Positions 26,701 through 35,489 of a stretch of DNA of 49,560 bases are shown here, piece after piece. Under the pieces are notes generated by a model. It was given only the letters and a program-made list of their open reading frames with translations. It made no database searches and was not told the origin of the DNA. Position 1 is the stretch's first letter. The number at the start of each line of letters is the position of its first letter. The DNA is from Saccoglossus kowalevskii. Taxonomy: Eukaryota; Hemichordata; Enteropneusta; Harrimaniidae. The stretch is taken from positions 40,295 through 89,854 of the forward strand of contig NW_003147284.1 in assembly GCF_000003605.2 (NCBI RefSeq), written 5' to 3'. A program made the translations under genes and the position numbers.

Positions 26701-29700
26701 TGTATTGGATGATATTTCCACTTTCCACTTATTTTTTGGCCTGTTGAAAATATGCATGTGATACACTACTAATTTCTATTACGTTGTCTGCAGTTCGGAT
26801 TGATGTATCATAAAAACTCAGTTATCGCTCATATTTACTAATTTCAATCTAAGTCAAAATATCGTTGTATTACGGTACTGTAAAATACTTTATTTTCGCT
26901 AATTTCGCGAAAGAGATTATTCAGTGAAAATAAAATTCAGCGAATATACATTTTTTCTCCAATATTTCATATTCAACTCATCAAAAATCAGTGAAAATTA
27001 ATTCCAGCTAAAATAAAGTATTTTACAGTATCTAGACAAAATTATTATAATTGTACTTTGCCAGTGTTTATTAGATTGAAGATGCATATTGATCATTCAT
27101 ACTATTAGTGCTGTCAACATGTCGGTCTATTTATAGAATATGAAATGATGGACAGCACGATTCAAGCATGCGCTTGTGTTGAGAGGAACATCTGTTATCC
27201 AATGCAAACCTCTGTCTATTGAGATCTAGATTCTTTTACATACACTGAAAATAGGAAAAGAAACAACAGCTTTACATCCCATCTGAATATGCCTGACTTT
27301 AATAGCGTACAGCTGGGTAGACAAAGTAATCATTACACCACAGGTCAGATTACCATGGAATTTGAATTTGCTTAAATATTAATAATCAGGAGAATTAGCA
27401 AGTTTAGCATTTATGTGTTTTTATTTTTCTATTTTTCCCTGAAAACATACGTAATAACCCCTACCACATTTTGGTATGCGCAAGTATATTAAAGCGAAGA
27501 GGTTGTCGCGAGCGTGTCCTTGAAACTTCAAGCTGCGCAGGTTTTTCGAAAAACGTAGAAAAAACACAAGAATTAGTAGAAATGTTCCTGTATAATTCAT
27601 ATATGTATAAGCCCTAGGGGCAGACCAATACATACATGTGTAAGCCCTAGGGGCAGACCAATTCATACATGTATAAGCCCTAGGGGCAGACCAATTCATA
27701 CATGTATAAGCCCTAGGGGCAGACCTATTCATACATGTATAAGCCCTAGGGGCAGACCAATACATACATGTATAAGCCCTAGGAGCAGACCAATACATAC
27801 ATGTATAAGCCCTAGGGGCAGACCAATTCATACATGTATAAGCCCTAGGGGCAGACCAATTCATACATGTATAAGCCCTAGGGGCAGACCAATACATACA
27901 TGTATAAACCCTAGGGGCAGACCAATTCATACATGTATAAGCCCTAGGGGCAGACCAATTCATACATGTATAAGCCCTAGGGGCAGACCAATTTATACAT
28001 GTATAAGCTTTAGGGGCAGACTAGCATCTGTGATCAGTATTTACCCAACTGCCAAATAGTCATGTGACAAAAAGTGGACTTTCTTTATTACTGGAATATT
28101 TATCTCAAATTTCATAAAGTTGTTTTTTTCTGTACAGTTATCATTCAGAAATTATATCAATATGAAATTTTCAGGAGGATCAGATGAAAGTGTATATAAA
28201 TAATGTTATTCAGCATTAGTTAATCCCAGCTAAATCTAAACCAGCTGTACAACATAAAACTGCCTCCAAGCCAATAGTTTCCTTACCATACCATACAGAA
28301 CAGTAAAACTGTAATTGCTTTGTAAAAATCTAACAAGAGTGACCAGTGTTATGTATTACTTGTATATCATGTCTCTGAAAATAGCAGTTTTTTGCCACAT
28401 CAGTGATAATGACCAAATTAACAAAATATATTTTTGGTTTGTAAAACCCTACCATAAACTTTTTTTGCCAAACATGAAAAAGTATTGCGAAATCAATGAT
28501 TTCAATGAGACTTGAATAAAAATAAATTTATTATTCAGAATACCCCTGGTATTAGCCGAATTGGAAAGACTTCACTGTTAATATCATTAAATATGGATTT
28601 TATCAGACTGTACAAAATAAAAAAATTTCCAATGAAGAAAAAAAATAATTAAAAAAAAAGCAACCAGAGCTGTTTTCAAAGTTTATTTTCTATTGCTTAG
28701 TGGAATTTTATGTGATATACAAGGTTTTTTTTGTATTTGTATTCATTTGTTTGAAAAAAAGTTTTCCTTAAAATTTACCCATTTTGCAATGTTACCTGAT
28801 AATGATTCAAATATGTATATATTTTTACTGACTGTAAAATACAATAAATAGATAAATGATGGATACCGGTTTATAGAATGTTATATTAACTATTTCCGCA
28901 GCAGACTTTCACCTCGACTTTTGTGCACTTCTTTCTTATATTCTTCAATATTTCTGGGAATGAACCCTGAATTTGGAGCCAACAGAAAAAATTTGAGTAA
29001 ATTGTCAGTATTTACTCATAGGTTCCTATGGCATAGATATTTTACCATATCTTAAATTGTAGGCTGGTGACATAATGTATTGTTAATGATAATGTATTTT
29101 TTGTTGTCCTGAATTTTTTCAAAAATCTTGGTTGTTGTTGGAAAATATTAGGACAAGTTTCTCAAAACACATAACTGTAACACACAACAAAATGCCATTT
29201 CATGGTGCCAGGGGACAATAGCTCCATGATTTTTCAGATGAATGAACAAATGATTTATGACCAACTGTCTCAAAAATTTATGAGTACTGGGTAGGCTTCA
29301 TCCTTGTTCATAGAGAAAACTGATGATGTACTGTTTGTCAAGCATTTATTATGTAACGAATGTTCTCACTCACATTTATTTATTTGTTTGTTTGTTTGTT
29401 TGTTTATTTGTTTGTTTGTTTGTTTGTTTATTCATTCATTTGTTTTTTCAGGTTCGAACAACAGGCAATGCCATAAGAATACAGACACAGACACATATTG
29501 AGTTTCAGCTGGTGTCTTCTAATGGCACACTGCGGTTTGTCATCACCGGAGTCAAAGACAATGTGGATACTGCCATTGCATTATTACAGCGGCGTCTGAC
29601 AGAGGTAAGATTATAAAAAGACAGAGCAGACTTCTAGTTTTTTAGTCCCTGTTTCAGGCGCAGCCTGAAAGTCAGACTATTAATTCTTATTTCCAGTTTC

Positions 29701-32700
29701 CGTCTGTGATGTCTCTAACATTTTCTCAGAAATTCTGCAGCAGATATCGATGAAACTTGGCAGATTGATGAACAAGTCTCTGCCGAATATGCACGAAATT
29801 TTTCAATTTTCAAGATCTTAAAATCCTAAGTGGGTCTTTTTCATGATTTTCATCCAAAACTACCTCTCCCAACACCACTGAGAGAACAACTGAGCATGCT
29901 CAGAATCTCAAATATACCTTGGCCAATTCACTTCAGACCTCACACATACTTAAGCCTAGCCTGATTCATACAGTACAGTTGTCGCATAGGTTTTGGCTTC
30001 TTTTCGCTACAGCATCGCTTCAGCGTATTTGCATAAACAAAAGGAACTTCACTACAATGGGGCTTCGTTTTTCAAACCGCATAGCTTCGCATCAGCTTCA
30101 CGTCAGCTTCAAATAAGTTATTTATTAATCTACTTCAAAACTGAGATTACTTAGTAATTCATTTTCGCCAAACCTCTCTGCATTTTCATCGACCTACTAG
30201 CTGATTGTAATCGACGAGAGTGTTTATGGTTTATTCCCGACCATGCAAGCTTGAATGATTGCTCACATTCACTTTGAATCAAATTTATATCTTTTGGGGG
30301 GGGGGGGGGGGTTCGGAGCTTTGGAATATTTAATTTTCAGCAATTTAGCTTAAATGTAAAATTCAAAAAATATAATTGACTTGCGACCATTTTATAATAC
30401 ACTTCAAACTTTGTGAAGGTGTCCTTGTAGCCTCGAGCATACTATGAATGTGTGTGCATAGGCTCAAATTAAAAGCCTGGCTGGGTTAGGTTGTAAAGCT
30501 GGTTGTCTATTATAATATTTGGTAGTTCATTGGATGAATTGGTACTTGTAGACTTGGACCCATACTGTAAACGCATGTCATAACTCAAATTGTGAAATTT
30601 GAATAAAATAACATTTGTTACATATATACTTTGGGTTGATAATTTTTTTAGTAGAAATTTTTGTTTATTAATAATTATCATTTGATTATTAATATTTTCT
30701 GGTACACTACGAGAACAGCTTCTGAGAGTCAAGTGAAATGTAGTGCATAGATGTGATAAGATATTCCACAGAGCTGATTAGAATACATTTGTAGGTGTGC
30801 ATATTAATTGCCTAATTTGCATAGTCATTTTTCTTCATTGGGTTACTTGCTGTATTCTCAATTCTGTGGCTTCAAATACATGTATTGTAGAATACTTTAT
30901 TTCCACTTGGAATTTATTTTCGCTGAAGGGATGCTTCAGTGAAAATAAAATCCAGCAAATACACTTTTTTCCCTATATTTCACATTCAATTCATCAAAAA
31001 TCAGTGAATATAAGTTCCATACAAAACACCCAAAAAAGCCTATTCAGCAAAAATTAATTCCAGCTAATTAAAGTATTTTACAGTAAAACTAATGATCTAA
31101 CAAATATGCAGGGCTGTTTCCTAGGTTGAGATATTATACTAAAGAAGGGTCAATTTCATGAAACTTTTGGTTATAATACATATAATTACCAAAAACTATA
31201 ATTCCATACTGTCATTGTCTACACATGTATATCACCATATTTATCGGCCTTAGCTTTCTCAAATTTGTTACTTTATACCTGGATGCCGGGTTTAAATAAT
31301 ATAATATTGAATAATGTTGAAACAAGTATTTTGTATGCTGCAATATGGGGCTTATGGTGACCTGAATAGATCACTTGTTATCCTCCGTATGTATTGCACA
31401 TCACTATTATTCCTTTGTATTTGGTTCTTTGTCACAAAAGAACTGAAACGTTTTCAGTGACATCCTGTAGAATCATCAAACAATAAAGTCAACTTATGTC
31501 ACCAATCATAAAATAAAACCCACATAAATTTTACCATATTTGTTCAACAAATTTGATCAAGACTTGTAGCTTTTGGAAAATGATGACAATTTGGTTCAAA
31601 ATTAACAATGAAATTAAAGAAATATTGTTAAAAATGTGCAAAATGTTTTACTAAAATTTTGTCTGGAAAAATTAGGGCATTCAATATGTTAATAAATAGA
31701 TGGAATATACAGACATTGAAGTTAAATTGATGTGTGTATGAAACGAACATGTTCTGACATGAATAAAAACTTAAGGTAATTCTTTTTTTCATTGTAATTA
31801 TTTAATAATTATTGAATTTTTTAATAGTTAAGTTCAATTTAAAATGGTCATTAATGATTTGTTCATACTTTTTCAATGCCACAACTGATGTGAGAATTTA
31901 TATTATTTTACTTTTATTAGTATGCCCATTTGTGTACAAATAATTTGATACACAGCCCTAATGGTAATAATTTATGCTTATATTAATATTAATATTAATA
32001 TTAATATTAATATTAATAAAAAAATACAAATGTGGTTAATATTGAAGCAAGTAATTGCCATAGCAACAATAATTTTTTGTTTGGGTCTACAAACATAAAT
32101 ACTGTATTTGCTCTATTAATGCATACATATGTGTCTATGGTCAAAATAAGTCACAGTCTGTTTTGGCAAAATCTGTTATTTTGAATCCAATCTGCAACAT
32201 AAAATGATGTGCATCAATTAGGGTCCCATGTTAGGTTGTCACACATACATGTATAAGCATATATAATTTTGGCGATCAGATTCAAGATGGCTGAAAAGAG
32301 GCCATTTTAATGTTAAAATTCATCAAAATCAAGCATTTCTGCCATTCTGAACCCTGATCTCAGATACATGGACAGCTATTGTCTATCTTAGTACATATAC
32401 ATAAAATGAACATATATAACATGACCATAATTTTTTTCAGATCAAATTCAAAATGCTTTTCTACGTCTCTGGCATAATTTGACTGATCACAATCACAACT
32501 TTACAACTACATGATTTGAAAAAAAAAAACAGAAATAGAAACTTGTATTTTCCCGTCCTCACTTTAAATACTCTCTTACTTCCTTAGTCTATAATAATAA
32601 TAATAATAATGTTTATTTGCCATAGATTACATAAAAGAATAACAATACAACAATAAATAATGACTAATAAATATTGATAAATAATAATAATATTAATCTA

Positions 32701-34666
32701 TGGCTGGGAAACAGAAATTAGCTCATGCTAGGGTTAGTCTAGTCTGTTTCCCATCAAAATGTATTTTTAAATAGCTATTTAATTAGCATGTAATTTAATA
32801 GTCCCCGTTTGGACGAAGTCCGAAAACGGGGACTTATAATTTGGTTTCGGTCCGTGCGTCCGTCCAGAGTCATATCTCAGAATCCCTTGGACCGATTTCG
32901 TTCATTCTTTGCATGTGCCTAGTACTCTATGTGGGACATATGCACATGCAGTGGTTTAGTGATTCGATTCAAAATGGCTGACTGGCAGCCATCTTGTTTT
33001 TTGAAAATGTTGTTTTTTGGACATGCTTTGTCAGTTTTTATTGGTCGATTGACAGCCATCTGACCTTTTGGCCTTACTACTATATTTCCACAAGTTATGT
33101 ACCATTTTCATTCGTATTTGGCACATACATATCAGTGTGTTTCATAATCAGATCAAAGAAGGGCGAATAACAACTGTTTTTATTTTTGGCCATATTACTA
33201 CTACACGGATTGTTTTGATGTAAATAAACAATCTGTTGTATACGCCACTTGGAACTCAAGTTTCAAGGGCACGCTTTAATATGACGAGCACAAAGAGAAC
33301 TTTCAAAAATTTTTGTTTGTTTCATGTTCTGATTCAAAATGGCTGACTCATTTCAGATTTTTTTACTGTTTAATTAACAGGGACTATATAATTTTTTTTA
33401 GAACAGACGCCAAGTGACCGATGATCTTCCTGATGGTGTGAAGCCATTGACAATGGAAAATTTAAAAAGACATAACATGGAATTAACAGAGAAAAGACAG
33501 TATGGGTGCGAGCCATGTGACAATGTCTTCTGGACGAAAGTGTTTCAGTACAAACCTGTTGCTAGGTAAGTTGACAGATGTGCAAGATTGGAAGATGGCA
33601 CAAAAGATTTCTGTTGATTTGGATGTAAATATCAATATTCGTTTATTTCAGATGTAATAAATGTAATGTTAAGTATGATCCAATCCCAAAAGATAAAGAG
33701 TATGGTGTTGGTACATACGAGTGTACGCAGTGTGGACGTCGATTTACTGGTAAAGCTAGGGCTGATGTAGCTGCCATGTGTTATGACTGTCATATTATGG
33801 TAAGAATAATCACATACCGAGTGTAGTTCAGTGGGTAGCATGTCACCTTGCATCAGATGTAGTGGTTGTAGTTTATTTTGTAGCTTGACACTGCACATCA
33901 GAGAGGTTGTGGCGTTAATCTCCAAAGTGACTCAGCATTGAGTTTGTTCTTATGATGCCAACCAACATGCCTTGAGAGGATAGCAATATATTTGATGGAG
34001 ACAATAATCTAACGGGCTGTCAGACAGCTGATATAGCTCCACTATGTGATATGCATATGATGATGTACTATCAGCAATAATAGCTCCACTCTGTTGACTT
34101 TGTCAATAGTGAAGCTTAAAATGTCAGTCATCTGCAATGAACTTTTTTTCCCTTGATCATTAACAAAACCTGGCATCTGTTTTGCTAAATGAGGCAAACG
34201 ATTGGCTCCTCACATATTGTGCCCTCTGTGGGAGCTGTTGCTTCCAGATCTGTATTTGGCCTCAAAAACAGACACTGAAACAATGTTGCTTCCAGATCTG
34301 TATTTGGACTCAAACCCAGACACTGAAACAAAACAATTGTTGTTACGTTGTAGTTTGGATTATGATATTAACGTACATGTGAATTTCTAGGTATTGCCAA
34401 TGGGTATTGGACATAGACCACGTGGACCGCGTAGAACCCGCAATATACATAGTTGCCAAGCTTGTCTTAATGGAACAATCCGGCCATGTCCCATTTACAA
34501 GAGGGTGGTCATAGCAAGTGTTGTTCACGATAGCAGTGGATCTACTATATCAACATTCCTATCTCAACAGTCTGAGATGTATTATCCACCGGATTCTGGA
34601 AATTCAGCTCCATCGGACGATGAGGGCGCTGCACCACCAGCTGAACCAAAACCGGGTTCTAAATAG
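20745..34666 (+). CDS. SHFL: SHFL (Shiftless) homolog, six coding exons, 274 residues
   Basis: Joined exons are 20745-20762, 21228-21293, 29452-29604, 33402-33565, 33652-33799 and 34391-34666; every junction is GT-AG and the phases agree (0,0,0,2,0). In vertebrates SHFL binds stalled ribosomes and viral RNA and blocks programmed -1 frameshifting. Visible here: charged N-terminus (residues 1-28), KH-like segment (about 29-79), the PLTMENL motif (94-100), then CxxC pairs at 115/118, 135/138, 158/161 and 177/180 forming the zinc ribbon, with the GCEPCDNVFW and RCNKC..YDPIP..K signatures. A fifth pair (205/208, in HSCQAC) follows, then SSGSTISTFLSQ and a short acidic, proline-rich tail. Length is close to human SHFL (about 290). 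The start ATG has A at -3 and G at +4 and no upstream ATG in the ~130 bases before it. Family identity is firm; antiviral function here is inferred. An undetected phase-0 exon could lie in the 8.2-kb intron 2. Confidence 0.9.
21228..21293 (+). CDS. SHFL: SHFL exon 2, charged linker
   Basis: Twenty-two codons between the acceptor CCTATTGCAG and the donor AAG|GTAAAT, both phase 0. The peptide starts VFYIAKEKQKFK and ends in a lysine/glutamate-rich run. It is probably disordered or helical, and basic enough to touch RNA. Confidence 0.7.
22724..23122 (+). mobile_element. Hairpin-headed GTCCGT repeat, family A, copy 1 (cut by gap)
   Basis: Begins with a strong hairpin, GTCCCCGTTCGGAC - loop - GTCCGAAAACGGGGAC, then TTATGTTTTGCCCTGTG, a CGTCCGTCCGTCCG run and a body with GGCCATTTTAAGGCCG. 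Runs into the N gap at 23123. Confidence 0.8.
23123..23172. other. Assembly gap (50 N)
   Basis: A run of exactly 50 N. The flanks do not join as one repeat: family A sequence on the left, unrelated sequence on the right. Confidence 0.99.
23533..24539 (+). mobile_element. Hairpin-headed GTCCGT repeat, family A, copy 2 (complete)
   Basis: Same head hairpin and CGTCCGTCCG run as the copy at 22724, with long near-identity. The body has about three internal repeats, each with GGCCATTTTAAGGCCG, ATTTTCACCATTCCGGACCC and TATGCATGGAYGGATTTTGT. Ends at GGAACGGGGACG, which repeats one arm of the head hairpin. Open frames of 119-155 codons are by-products of repetition. Confidence 0.82.
24908..24923 (-). 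promoter_or_regulatory. CTCF-like site in SHFL intron 2
   Basis: The - strand reads GCCACTAGAGGGTGCT, 13 of 14 to the CCASYAGRKGGCRS core. Motif only; binding is not shown. Confidence 0.35.
25040..25370. repeat. Old dispersed repeat, similar to 12190-12450
   Basis: Partner copy in SHFL intron 2. A 60-codon frame here is not supported by splice signals. Confidence 0.45.
25871..26380 (+). mobile_element. Hairpin-headed repeat, family B
   Basis: Head TAGCTCCGCTGTTGACTTAG then TCGAGCGGAGCTTATTAC (inverted AGCTCCGCT/AGCGGAGCT), then GTCCGTCGGCGTCCGTTGTC, internal near-repeats (TTTTTGGTAAAAAGTGATAT, GATGATATCTT), ending AACAGCGGAGCCATCTC. Same layout as family A with a different arm sequence. Confidence 0.72.
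26382..26445 (+). repeat. Dispersed repeat shared with 28942-29005
   Basis: CAATATTTCTGGAAATGAAC then CC..TTTGG.GCCAACAGA and AATTTGAGT; the other copy reads CAATATTTCTGGGAATGAAC. Both are in SHFL intron 2. Confidence 0.6.
26876..27030. mobile_element. MITE family 1, copy 3, internally deleted
   Basis: Both terminal inverted repeats are present (TACTGTAAAATACTTTATTT at the left), but the element is only 155 bases, with interior sequence missing and more substitutions. Lies in SHFL intron 2. Confidence 0.82.
27596..28022. repeat. 33-bp tandem array, 13 copies without indels
   Basis: Unit contains ACATGTATAAGCCCTAGGGG then CAGACCAATTCAT. Copies occur every 33 bases from 27611 to 28007. The multiple-of-three period keeps a - strand frame open (NWSAPRAYTCM repeated), with no other sign of a gene. 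In SHFL intron 2. Confidence 0.95.
28942..29005 (+). repeat. Dispersed repeat shared with 26382-26445
   Basis: Second copy of the TTTGGAGCCAACAGA block, same orientation; no coding content. Confidence 0.6.
29375..29448. repeat. TTTG/TTTA microsatellite at the SHFL exon 3 acceptor
   Basis: TTTATTTATTTGTTTG repeats run to ATTCATTCATTTG and merge into TTTTTTCAG. The array forms the pyrimidine-rich tract of the splice acceptor at 29451. Confidence 0.9.
29452..29604 (+). CDS. SHFL: SHFL exon 3, KH-like C-terminal half
   Basis: Fifty-one codons between TTTTTTCAG and GAG|GTAAGA, phase 0 at both ends. The order TTGNAIRIQTQT - HIEFQLV - LRFVITGVKDNVDTAIALLQ resembles the second half of a type I KH fold: end of the GxxG loop, alpha-2, beta-2, beta-3 with the ITG signature, alpha-3. 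I do not see an obvious hydrophobic first half in exon 2. Confidence 0.85.
29644..29915 (+). mobile_element. Hairpin-headed repeat, short related copy
   Basis: AGTCCCTGTTTCAGGCGCAG then CCTGAAAGTCAGACTATT is a decayed head hairpin; followed by CCGTCTGTGATGTC and a body containing GATATCGATGAAACTTGGCA. Starts 40 bases after SHFL exon 3. The right boundary is uncertain. Confidence 0.55.
30883..31085. mobile_element. MITE family 1, copy 4
   Basis: Diverged copy of about 203 bases in SHFL intron 3; starts TATTGTAGAATACTTTATTT and ends AAGTATTTTACAGTA. Confidence 0.82.
31981..32019. repeat. TTAATA microsatellite
   Basis: Six or more perfect TTAATA units in SHFL intron 3. Confidence 0.9.
32591..32700. 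repeat. ATA-rich simple repeat region
   Basis: A (TAA)n run at 32591-32610 leads into GTTTATTTGCCATAGATTAC, followed by more TAATAA/AATAAT. A retroelement tail is possible but not shown. Confidence 0.6.
32800..33386 (+). mobile_element. Hairpin-headed repeat, family A, diverged copy 3
   Basis: Head AGTCCCCGTTTGGACGAAGT then CCGAAAACGGGGACTTAT; next CGGTCCGTGCGTCCGTCC and CTTGGACCGATTTCGTTC; repeated TTCAAAATGGCTGACT blocks. Ends near CAGGGACTATA, again echoing the head arm. It stops about 15 bases before SHFL exon 4. Confidence 0.72.
33402..33565 (+). CDS. SHFL: SHFL exon 4, first zinc-ribbon CxxC
   Basis: Runs from the acceptor TTTTTTTTAG to CTAG|GTAAGT and leaves phase 2 (AG, completed to arginine by the next exon). 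Encodes VKPLTMENLKRH and then YGCEPCDNVFWTKVFQYKP, both recognisable as conserved Shiftless blocks. Confidence 0.95.
33652..33799 (+). CDS. SHFL: SHFL exon 5, core zinc ribbon
   Basis: Runs from TTATTTCAG to ATG|GTAAGA. Carries three CxxC pairs (CNKC, CTQC, CYDC) in the spacing expected of the Shiftless zinc ribbon, with YDPIPKDKEYG between the first two. Confidence 0.96.
33820..33925 (+). repeat. Possible tRNA-derived SINE fragment, dimeric
   Basis: TAGTTCAGTGGG at 33824-33835 matches a tRNA A box, and GTGGTTGTAGTTT about 29 bases on is a decayed B box. The following TAGCTTGACACTGCACATCA resembles TAGCATGTCACCTTGCATCA, suggesting a second monomer. It does not fold as an intact tRNA. Confidence 0.4.
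34090..34120 (+). repeat. Decayed family B hairpin head
   Basis: TAGCTCCACTCTGTTGACTT then TGTCAATAGTGAAGCTTA resembles the family B head at 25871. There is no GTCCGT body after it. Lies in SHFL intron 5. Confidence 0.45.
34240..34336. repeat. 48-bp tandem duplication before SHFL exon 6
   Basis: TTGCTTCCAGATCTGTATTT followed by CAGACACTGAAACAA occurs twice in a row, about 55 bases before the exon 6 acceptor. Confidence 0.85.
34391..34666 (+). CDS. SHFL: SHFL exon 6, C-terminus and stop
   Basis: Ninety-one codons plus TAG after the acceptor AATTTCTAG. Begins VLPMGIGHRPRGPRR, continues HSCQACLNG, then the family block SSGSTISTFLSQ, and ends in a SDDEGAAPPAEPKPG tail. Vertebrate orthologs have a much longer glutamate-rich tail, so the ending is shorter and proline-rich here. 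Confidence 0.95.
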   Translation, partial: VLPMGIGHRPRGPRRTRNIHSCQACLNGTIRPCPIYKRVVIASVVHDSSGSTISTFLSQQSEMYYPPDSGNSAPSDDEGAAPPAEPKPGSK

Positions 34667-35310
34667 GATTACTAAATGATCTCTTGTATGCCACTAGGGG
34701 GTGCTATTATATAATATTAACCAATAGGTGATTTTCTGTACAATTGCGAGATCTCGCGAGATGCATGAAAGACGCGCGTCGAACGTCTGCCGCAAAAATC
34801 GAACGATTTGATTTTGAACTCATTATTAAGCATGGAAATGTCCCCCAAAATACTTTCGCGTTTGTCGAATCTCACGCGATGTTTGACGCCACTAAGATGC
34901 TAGGACCTTTGTTTGTCCTGTTTTTACGTTCGAATTCATGCATAACGCGTGATTCTCGCAGTGAACGGAAAATGGTCTATTCAATTACTAACATTCCAAT
35001 AGTGATGTAAAAAAAACCAAAAAAAAACCTACATTTAAAATTTCATTATTTTTCTTGTCGCTAAAATTTATGAAAATTCACAAAATGGTGCCAACTTTCT
35101 GTCAATTATTCATTTGCCAAAAAGTTTTGGAATGCAAACAAAACCACTTTATTATTACTTAAAACCCCACAGTCATCAGGTGTATTTTTTATCTGTTTTT
35201 ACTTAATATAGGATTAAATCATACCACTTGAATTTGAATTATAAATGGTTAGCTATTATTAATAAAATTGAACTATAGTATGAAATAAAATCAATATATC
35301 ATAAGTTTAT
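34667..35310 (+). other. Probable SHFL 3' UTR
   Basis: Follows the TAG stop. AATAAA polyadenylation signals lie at 35261-35266 and 35284-35289. If either is used, the UTR includes the MITE copy at 34724-34980. The exact cleavage site is not visible. Confidence 0.45.
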
Positions 35311-35385
35311 TATCACAATCAATAATTCAAAATGGCTACTTTTAATCCATCCCCTATTGACAGCGCCCCTAGTGGCATACAAGAG
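34681..35385. repeat. 20-bp perfect inverted repeat containing CTCF-like sites
   Basis: CTCTTGTATGCCACTAGGGG at 34681-34700 is exactly inverted at 35366-35385; similarity extends inward with one gap (GGTGCTATT against CGCTGTC). Each arm contains CCACTAGGGG; the left one reads CCACTAGGGGGTGC, 13 of 14 with the CTCF core consensus. The left arm starts 15 bases after the SHFL stop. Confidence 0.85.
34724..34980. mobile_element. CG-rich MITE, family 2, copy 2, in the SHFL 3' UTR
   Basis: Inverted relative to the copy at 3318 and lacking about 100 interior bases. It begins 58 bases after the SHFL stop, so it is probably transcribed as part of the 3' UTR. An 88-codon frame across it is a by-product. 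Confidence 0.8.
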
Positions 35386-35489
35386 GTATACACACTTTTA
35401 TTCATTCATGTACGTGTGTACATTATGATTTTAATCAAACTTTAACATTGGTGTTTGTTTGTAAAGGTTCTGTAACATGTACATGTAGA

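Noticed and set aside
27421-27963. 180-codon - strand open frame with repeated NWSAPRAYTCM
   Set aside because: It is produced by the 33-bp array, whose period is a multiple of three. There are no splice signals or flanking coding sequence, and other frames are open as well.
29304-29501. Leucine/phenylalanine-cysteine frame (LFVCLFVCLF) as a membrane protein
   Set aside because: It is the TTTG microsatellite read through into SHFL exon 3 in another frame.
34182-34390. Overlapping 62-66-codon frames before SHFL exon 6
   Set aside because: They come from the 48-bp tandem duplication in intron 5, and one is in a different frame from exon 6.
34744-35010. 88-codon frame after SHFL
   Set aside because: Lies almost wholly inside the CG-rich MITE; the same sequence in the other two copies is not open.
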